Shown: positions 13,450 to 17,659 of the stretch, piece after piece | Position numbering within the stretch: the first letter of the stretch is position 1 | Layout of the letters: each line of letters opens with the position of its first letter | From: Acidobacteriota bacterium | Lineage (GTDB): Bacteria > Acidobacteriota > Terriglobia > Terriglobales > Acidobacteriaceae | Length of the DNA: 17,659 bases | Direction: 5' to 3' | Assembly: GCA_021799405.1 (NCBI GenBank) | Contig: JAJZAL010000095.1 | Coordinates: 1-17,659 of the forward strand | Notes under the pieces: model-generated | Told to the model about the DNA's origin: nothing | Seen by the model: the letters and a program-made list of their open reading frames with translations, nothing else | Databases searched by the model: none | Program-made: the position numbers and the translations under genes

Positions 13450-15267
13450 TCAAATGATGCGATTGGCTGCCGGGGGTTGTTCGTTAGTGGCGCCCGGTTG
13501 AAGCAGATGCAGGGCGCGATTGATGCGTGGAAGAAATATCTCGACGCAGGCGCCGGACAAGGTGGGATCCGTGCTGTTGTATATGCGAATGCTCCCGCCG
13601 TGTTTCTGGATGATGCCGAGGCTGACCCAGAGGCCGAGCCCGGTACCCGATTCGCCCTTGGTGGTAAAGAAAGGCTTGAAAATGCGCTGGCCGGCATCGG
13701 AGGCAAGTCCTTTGCCGCTGTCTGTGACCTGGATGAGGGTGCCACTGGAGCGCAATTCCTGCGCAGGCTGATCTTCGAGATGGACGCGGACGCGTCCCTG
13801 CCGGCCGGCGGCCTCCAGTGCGTTGACGAGGACATTGGTGAGGACCTGGCGCAGTTCGGCAGGAAAGCCTTCGACAATGCAGTCTCCCTCATAGGACTGG
13901 TCGACGGCGATGGCGTGATCGCGGATGCGACGTTCCAGCAACAGCAAGACGCCGCGGGTGAGGTCGGCCAGAGATGTGGAGACGGGCGTATCGGCCTCTC
14001 GGTAGAGGCTGAGCATGGCCCGGGTAATGTGGATGGTGCGGGCAAGTTCCTGGCGCGCGAGGGCGAGATGCGCGCGCTTGGCCTCGGGGTCATCCTCGGT
14101 GTCGATGAGGTAATGGAGATTGGCGATGGAGTCGAGGGGGTTGTGGATCTCATGGGCGATGCTGGCGGCGAGGCGGCCAGCGACTGCCAGCTTTTCAGAG
14201 GTCTGCAGCGCCTGCTGGGTGCGGAGCTGCTCAGTGACATCGCGGAAAACGAGAACAGCGCCGGTTGTTCTTTCGCGGTTGTCACGAATGGGCGCGGCGT
14301 TGTGCTGGACGATGCATTCGGATTGATCGCGGGCTACGAGGAGGCTTTGGCCCGAAAGGCTCAGGATGGTCCCGCTGAGTGCTACCTTGGCGACGGGATT
14401 GTCGACGGGCTTGCGGGAGTGCTCGTCAAAGATACGGAAGATCTCATGCGAGGAGCGGCCCAGAGCTTCTGATGCGGGCCAGCCCGTGAGGCGTGCTGCG
14501 ACGGGGTTCATGAAGGTAATGCGGCCTTCGCGGTCGCAGGTGAGCACGGCGTCGCCAATGGATTCGAGTGTGATCTGGAACCAGTTGCGGCTGCGCTCGA
14601 GTTCTTCTGAGGATTGGTTGAGTTCATCAATGACGGAGCGGTAGCTGCGGGAGACTGCGAGGAGGCTCTTGCGGGTAAACGTCGCGAGGAGAAGTCCGAT
14701 GAGGACCGCGCTGATGGAGATAGCGATAACCGTGTGGCGCTTGAAACTGAAGATGTGAGAGGCCTGACGGTCGCGACGGTGATGCTCATGAGCCAAGAGC
14801 ACACGGGTGGTGTCGAGAGCGGCGTTGACGAGGGTGGCGCCACGCTGGTCATTCTGGGCCAGCGTGAGGTTGAAAAGATGTCCGGCGAGGGTGGCTTCAG
14901 CCCAGCCGAGCCAGAGCTGGTATTGGTCATTGAGCTGGAGCAGCAGGTGGGAAGCTTCAGGATCAGAGGCAACGACCTTCTGGAGCCTGGCCATGGCGGC
15001 GCGGGTCTGGTTGCGGAGTGCGGGGATCGAAGCAATCTGGGCGTCGTTCGGAGCAATTTCAAAGCGGCGGACAATGGCCCGCTGGTCGGCGATGAGGTCC
15101 TGGATTTGCTCGACGGAAGTGACGATGGTGTCGATGTGGTTGAGCCGCTGATGAGCGCGGTAGTCGTAATGGAGCAAAACGACATAGAAAAGCCCGAGAC
15201 CAACGAGAGCAACCAGGGGAACGAGAAGAGCTTCACCGAGATGACGTTTGAACCTAATCTGGTCCAT
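13450..15267 (-). CDS. Membrane PAS-domain sensor histidine kinase (CHASE3-like sensor)
   Basis: A 605-residue sensor kinase. TM1 is at about 13-33, then a helical periplasmic region (about 40-175) resembling CHASE3, and TM2 at about 179-197. A PAS domain covers about 225-345, with ESIGDAVLTCD and GAVLVFRDVTEQ. The dimerisation/phosphoacceptor domain has SIAHEIHNPL with His372. The ATPase domain has N-box NVLVNALEA (Asn478, Asn482), G1 DSGKGL (Asp516), F-box FKPFFTTK and G2 GTGLGL at 541-546. All catalytic features are present. A Pro/Ala/Gln-rich tail ends the protein. ATG 15267 lies inside the end of the receiver gene (14-nt overlap) with only a weak ribosome binding site, so translation is probably coupled. 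The signal is unknown. Confidence 0.94.
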   Translation of the reverse strand: MDQIRFKRHLGEALLVPLVALVGLGLFYVVLLHYDYRAHQRLNHIDTIVTSVEQIQDLIADQRAIVRRFEIAPNDAQIASIPALRNQTRAAMARLQKVVASDPEASHLLLQLNDQYQLWLGWAEATLAGHLFNLTLAQNDQRGATLVNAALDTTRVLLAHEHHRRDRQASHIFSFKRHTVIAISISAVLIGLLLATFTRKSLLAVSRSYRSVIDELNQSSEELERSRNWFQITLESIGDAVLTCDREGRITFMNPVAARLTGWPASEALGRSSHEIFRIFDEHSRKPVDNPVAKVALSGTILSLSGQSLLVARDQSECIVQHNAAPIRDNRERTTGAVLVFRDVTEQLRTQQALQTSEKLAVAGRLAASIAHEIHNPLDSIANLHYLIDTEDDPEAKRAHLALARQELARTIHITRAMLSLYREADTPVSTSLADLTRGVLLLLERRIRDHAIAVDQSYEGDCIVEGFPAELRQVLTNVLVNALEAAGRQGRVRVHLEDQPAQELRSSGTLIQVTDSGKGLASDAGQRIFKPFFTTKGESGTGLGLWVSLGIIQKHGGSIRIYNSTDPTLSGACVEIFLPRINRALHLLQPGATNEQPPAANRII

Positions 15268-15658
15268 GTTTATCGCTTCGATAGCCGGTCCCCGGCCGGC
15301 GATTTTCGATCATTGCTTTCACTTGATTGAGGAGAACTTCCGGTCCGGCGCCCTTCAGCACTTGTGCGTCGACGAGGCGCAGGACATCGTCTGGGAGATT
15401 GACGTAGGCGGAAAGAAGAAGTATGGGAACCTCCGGCCGGATACTTCTGAGGGTGGCCGCGATATCTCCGCCATTGGTGCCTGGCATTAGAAAATCGAGA
15501 ACGACGCCGTCGAACTCCCGGGTATGGAAGAGTTCGATGCCGGTTTGGGCAGTTTGTGCCGTAAGGACCTCGTAACCGGCGCGTTCGAAGACCGCTTTGC
15601 GGACACGCAAACCGATGTCTTCGTCGTCAATACACAGTAGTCGCAGCTTTTGATGCAC
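15254..15658 (-). CDS. Single-domain response regulator (receiver only)
   Basis: A 134-residue CheY-like receiver with no output domain. The acidic pair Asp11-Asp12, phosphoacceptor Asp55 (VVLDFLMPG), Ser83 (LLLSAY) and Lys102 are present, so phosphorylation looks possible. Start GTG 15658 has no clear ribosome binding site and I see no better one. It overlaps the downstream histidine kinase by 14 nt, making it the natural partner. Without a DNA-binding part it must act by protein contact, as a phosphate sink, or as a relay to another regulator such as the divergent PhoB-like protein; which of these is unknown. Confidence 0.88.
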   Translation of the reverse strand: MHQKLRLLCIDDEDIGLRVRKAVFERAGYEVLTAQTAQTGIELFHTREFDGVVLDFLMPGTNGGDIAATLRSIRPEVPILLLSAYVNLPDDVLRLVDAQVLKGAGPEVLLNQVKAMIENRRPGTGYRSDKHGPD

Positions 15659-15835
15659 GAAAACGGTCCGTGGCTTTCGCCTGATTCATGAATACGAGCT
15701 AAATGAAGAATAATATGGCCGGGTTTCAGGTGCTGACCAATTGAATTTACACAATGTTTGCAATTCGGATTCGCGCATGAGATAGCCTTTTCGTGAAGAA
15801 CCGGTAAAAGCTTCAAGAAACGGCCTGACCCCGAT
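15659..15835. promoter_or_regulatory. Shared divergent regulatory region of two two-component systems
   Basis: A 177-nt spacer, visibly more AT-rich than the flanking genes, lies between the receiver gene (minus) and the PhoB-like gene (plus). It contains a perfect 10-bp palindrome ATTCATGAAT (15684-15693) and an AATTG...CAATT inverted repeat (about 15739-15766). On the minus strand TTGGTC and TATTAT 19 nt apart are a weak promoter candidate. No clear Pho box was found. Confidence 0.4.
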
Positions 15836-16549
15836 ATGGAAGAAAACCGTTTGAATCAGACGATATTCGTACTGGAAGACGATACGGATATTGCGCGTCT
15901 TATCCAGCATAATTTGCAGTCAGCTGGGTATGCGGTGCGGCTGTTCAGCACTCCGACAAACCTGCTGAGCGACGCGGAGCGGCAGCCGCCGGCGCTGTTT
16001 CTGCTGGACATCATGGTGCCGGGCGGAGATGGGCTGGATGTGTGCCGCCGGCTGAGGAATCATGCGGCGCTGAGCAGCATTCCGATTATTTTTGTGACGG
16101 CGAGGGCGGGGGAAAACGACCGCGTGCTTGGCCTGGAACTGGGCGCGGACGATTACATCACGAAACCGTTTGCGCCTCGCGAGCTGCTGGCGCGCGTAAA
16201 GGCTGTGCTGCGCCGGTTTGAGCGACCCTCGACGCCTTCGGTGATCAGTTTTGAGGACGTGGTGATTGACGCCAGCGCCATGCAACTGAAGGTGCGGGGT
16301 GAAATTACGACGACGACGGCGACCGAGTTCCGGCTCCTGGATTATCTCGCGCGGCACCCTGGGCGGGTCTTTAGCCGCGATCATCTGCTGGACGCGGTGT
16401 GGGGCGATGCACGGTTCGTGACACCGCGGTCGGTGGACGTTTATGTGCGGCGCATCCGTGAGAAGATTGAGACGGACCCGGAGAATCCGCGTTATCTGAA
16501 GACGGTTCGCGGCGCCGGGTACCGATTCGAGGTGCCCCGGCAGGGCTGA
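15836..16549 (+). CDS. PhoB/OmpR-family response regulator
   Basis: A 237-residue transcription factor. The receiver domain spans about 8-125, with acidic Glu14-Asp15-Asp16, phosphoacceptor Asp58 (LFLLDIMVPGGDG), Thr88 and Lys110 (DDYITKPF). The C-terminal winged helix-turn-helix covers about 137-235 (FRLLDYLARHPGRVFSRDHLLDAVWG, RSVDVYVRRIREKI, TVRGAGYRF). Length and wording fit the PhoB subfamily most closely. ATG 15836 has no obvious ribosome binding site. The PhoR-like kinase gene follows after 24 nt and is the likely partner. Phosphate starvation control is the classical role for such pairs but is inference here because pst/phoU genes are not in view. Confidence 0.93.
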   Translation: MEENRLNQTIFVLEDDTDIARLIQHNLQSAGYAVRLFSTPTNLLSDAERQPPALFLLDIMVPGGDGLDVCRRLRNHAALSSIPIIFVTARAGENDRVLGLELGADDYITKPFAPRELLARVKAVLRRFERPSTPSVISFEDVVIDASAMQLKVRGEITTTTATEFRLLDYLARHPGRVFSRDHLLDAVWGDARFVTPRSVDVYVRRIREKIETDPENPRYLKTVRGAGYRFEVPRQG

Positions 16550-16573
16550 CAGGCCCGCGGGTGAGAGCCGCTT

Positions 16574-17659
16574 TTGACAGGCAGAGTTTTCAGCAAGCTT
16601 CTGTTCTCATTTCTGCTGGTTCTCAGCATCGGGACGGTTGCGCTTGATTTCACGCTGCGTGCGGTTGCCGGGCAGCAGATGGTGCAGCAGGCCGAGCGAT
16701 CTTTGAATGAAAAGGCCGCACTGATGGCGGTCGAGGCGCGAGGCTCGGCTACGGGCAATCCTGCGGCATTCGTGCAGCGGGGAGCCGCGGCGGCAGGGAC
16801 GAGCGTAGCGCTGTTTGATGCGCAGGGCAGACTGCTGGCGGCGAGTGAAGCAGCGGATCAGCCCGGCGCGGCGGCGAAGGTGGATACCGGGCCTGCATTT
16901 GCATCGGTGCTGGCGCGCAAGACTCGACAAGCGAGCGAAGTTTCCGGCGGAAGACTTTATGCAACTGCGCGGGCAGGGGATGAAGTTGTTCAGCTGGGAA
17001 CGAGTCTGAAAGGGGTTCAGACTGCATTGAACCTGTTGCGGAGCTATCTGCTGCTGGGATTCCTGATTGCGCTTGCGTTGGGAGTCCTGGCGGCCGGATA
17101 TGTGGCCCGCCGGATGGCGCGCAGGGCAAATCGGGTAATTGCATTTGCGAATCAGATGGCGGCGGGCGAACTTTCCGCGCGGATGGGGGAATCCGACCTG
17201 AAGACAATGCCGGAAGTCGGCCATGCGCTGAATACTACGGCGAGCCGGCTGGAACGAAGTTTCAGGGGGTTGGAGAGCAAACAGCGCGACCTGGCGTCGC
17301 TGATCGACAGCATGCAGGAGGCGGTAGTGGCCGTCGATCCGGATGGGCTGGTGAGCTGGTCGAACACGGTGATGCGGCAGATTGCTCCGGGCGCGGTGCG
17401 CGAGGGGCGGGCGCTGGTGCAGACGATACGCGACCCCGAGGTGTTGTCCTGCGTGGAGCAGGCGCTGAAGGATCGCGAGTTGCACAGCGGGAAGGCGCGA
17501 ACGGTAGTGCCGGGCAGGGTTTTCGAGGTCAATGCGGCGCCGACGCCGGATGGCGGGGCGGTGGCGGTGCTGCACGACGTGACGGAGATTGAACGTGCGG
17601 AGACGATGCGGAGGGACTTTGTGGCAAACGTCTCGCATGAGATGCGGACGCCGCTAACG
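16574..17659 (+). CDS. PhoR-like sensor histidine kinase, C-terminus cut by window edge
   Basis: Frame open to the right edge, 362 residues visible. TM1 is at about 8-26, a periplasmic region at about 28-155, TM2 at about 157-177, a HAMP-like linker at about 178-232, and a PAS domain at about 240-340 (LIDSMQEAVVAVDPDG, GGAVAVLHDVTEIE). The phosphoacceptor motif DFVANVSHEMRTPLT follows, with His355; the ATPase domain lies beyond the window. The DFVANVSHE.RTPLT wording and HAMP-PAS order are those of PhoR-type kinases. The start must be TTG 16574 or a later ATG (M36), because an in-frame TGA lies at 16562-16564; GAGAG lies just upstream of the TTG. It follows the PhoB-like gene by 24 nt and is surely co-transcribed. 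Confidence 0.9.
   Translation, partial: MTGRVFSKLLFSFLLVLSIGTVALDFTLRAVAGQQMVQQAERSLNEKAALMAVEARGSATGNPAAFVQRGAAAAGTSVALFDAQGRLLAASEAADQPGAAAKVDTGPAFASVLARKTRQASEVSGGRLYATARAGDEVVQLGTSLKGVQTALNLLRSYLLLGFLIALALGVLAAGYVARRMARRANRVIAFANQMAAGELSARMGESDLKTMPEVGHALNTTASRLERSFRGLESKQRDLASLIDSMQEAVVAVDPDGLVSWSNTVMRQIAPGAVREGRALVQTIRDPEVLSCVEQALKDRELHSGKARTVVPGRVFEVNAAPTPDGGAVAVLHDVTEIERAETMRRDFVANVSHEMRTPLT

Noticed and set aside
13477..14472. Plus-strand open frame (331 codons) inside the histidine kinase
   Set aside because: Antisense shadow; the kinase motifs read cleanly on the minus strand through the same region.
15487..15816. Minus-strand frame with a Cys-rich CxxxxCxxC-like segment upstream of the receiver gene
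   Set aside because: It starts at TTG without a ribosome binding site and overlaps the receiver gene in another frame; most likely chance, though the first 52 codons lie in the spacer.
16607..17638. Long minus-strand open frame (343 codons) opposite the PhoR-like kinase
   Set aside because: The plus-strand frame has clear TM, HAMP, PAS and HisKA features; the minus frame is Arg/His/Pro-rich without domains.

Overview
The window looks like chromosomal DNA from an Acidobacteriota (probably Terriglobia/Acidobacteriaceae-like) bacterium. This rests on the fairly high GC, dense short operons, AGGAGG-type ribosome binding sites, a secreted VWFA-related protein of a kind common in that phylum, a divergent Hfq-like protein and a fused MoaD-MoaE. 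The assignment is from family resemblance, not from a database search. I see no tRNA, rRNA, CRISPR array, phage or insertion sequence, and almost the whole window is coding.

Left part, all on the minus strand. (1) A respiratory-type cluster: heme O synthase ctaB, then a CcmA/DrrA-type ABC ATPase 4 nt after it, then the matching ABC-2 permease, cut by the left edge. (2) A second run reads ECF sigma factor, a small zinc-finger anti-sigma-like protein (stop and start share GTGA), shikimate kinase aroK, and an AI-2E/PerM-type membrane protein. (3) A 7Fe ferredoxin fdxA has its own likely -10 box and a strong hairpin behind it. (4) A tight five-gene run reads SDR oxidoreductase, moaD-moaE fusion, secreted VWA protein, Hfq-like protein, inositol-monophosphatase-family phosphatase. 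Two of its junctions are 4-base stop/start overlaps with GTG or TTG starts.

Middle part. A promoter-bearing 307-nt gap precedes two exported plus-strand proteins. One is a TPR-type repeat protein with a possible C-terminal beta domain. The other is an unrecognised 278-residue protein. A textbook intrinsic terminator separates them. Then come a minus-strand metallo-beta-lactamase-fold hydrolase of the NAPE-PLD/RomA type and, divergent from it, a YjbQ/UPF0047 protein.

Right part. Two two-component systems lie back to back. On the minus strand are a single-domain receiver and a membrane CHASE3-like/PAS histidine kinase whose genes overlap by 14 nt. On the plus strand are a PhoB-like response regulator and a PhoR-like kinase, the latter cut at the right edge just after its phospho-accepting histidine. 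They share a 177-nt AT-richer spacer that probably holds both promoters.

Most genes are recognisable housekeeping or regulatory families. The points that deserve attention are the MoaD-MoaE fusion with an internal Gly-Gly, the Hfq-like protein with an altered Sm2 motif inside a mixed operon, the two exported proteins of unknown role, the repeated non-ATG 4-base overlaps and a few perfect palindromes in intergenic DNA. I did not find convincing evidence of a wholly new multi-gene system.
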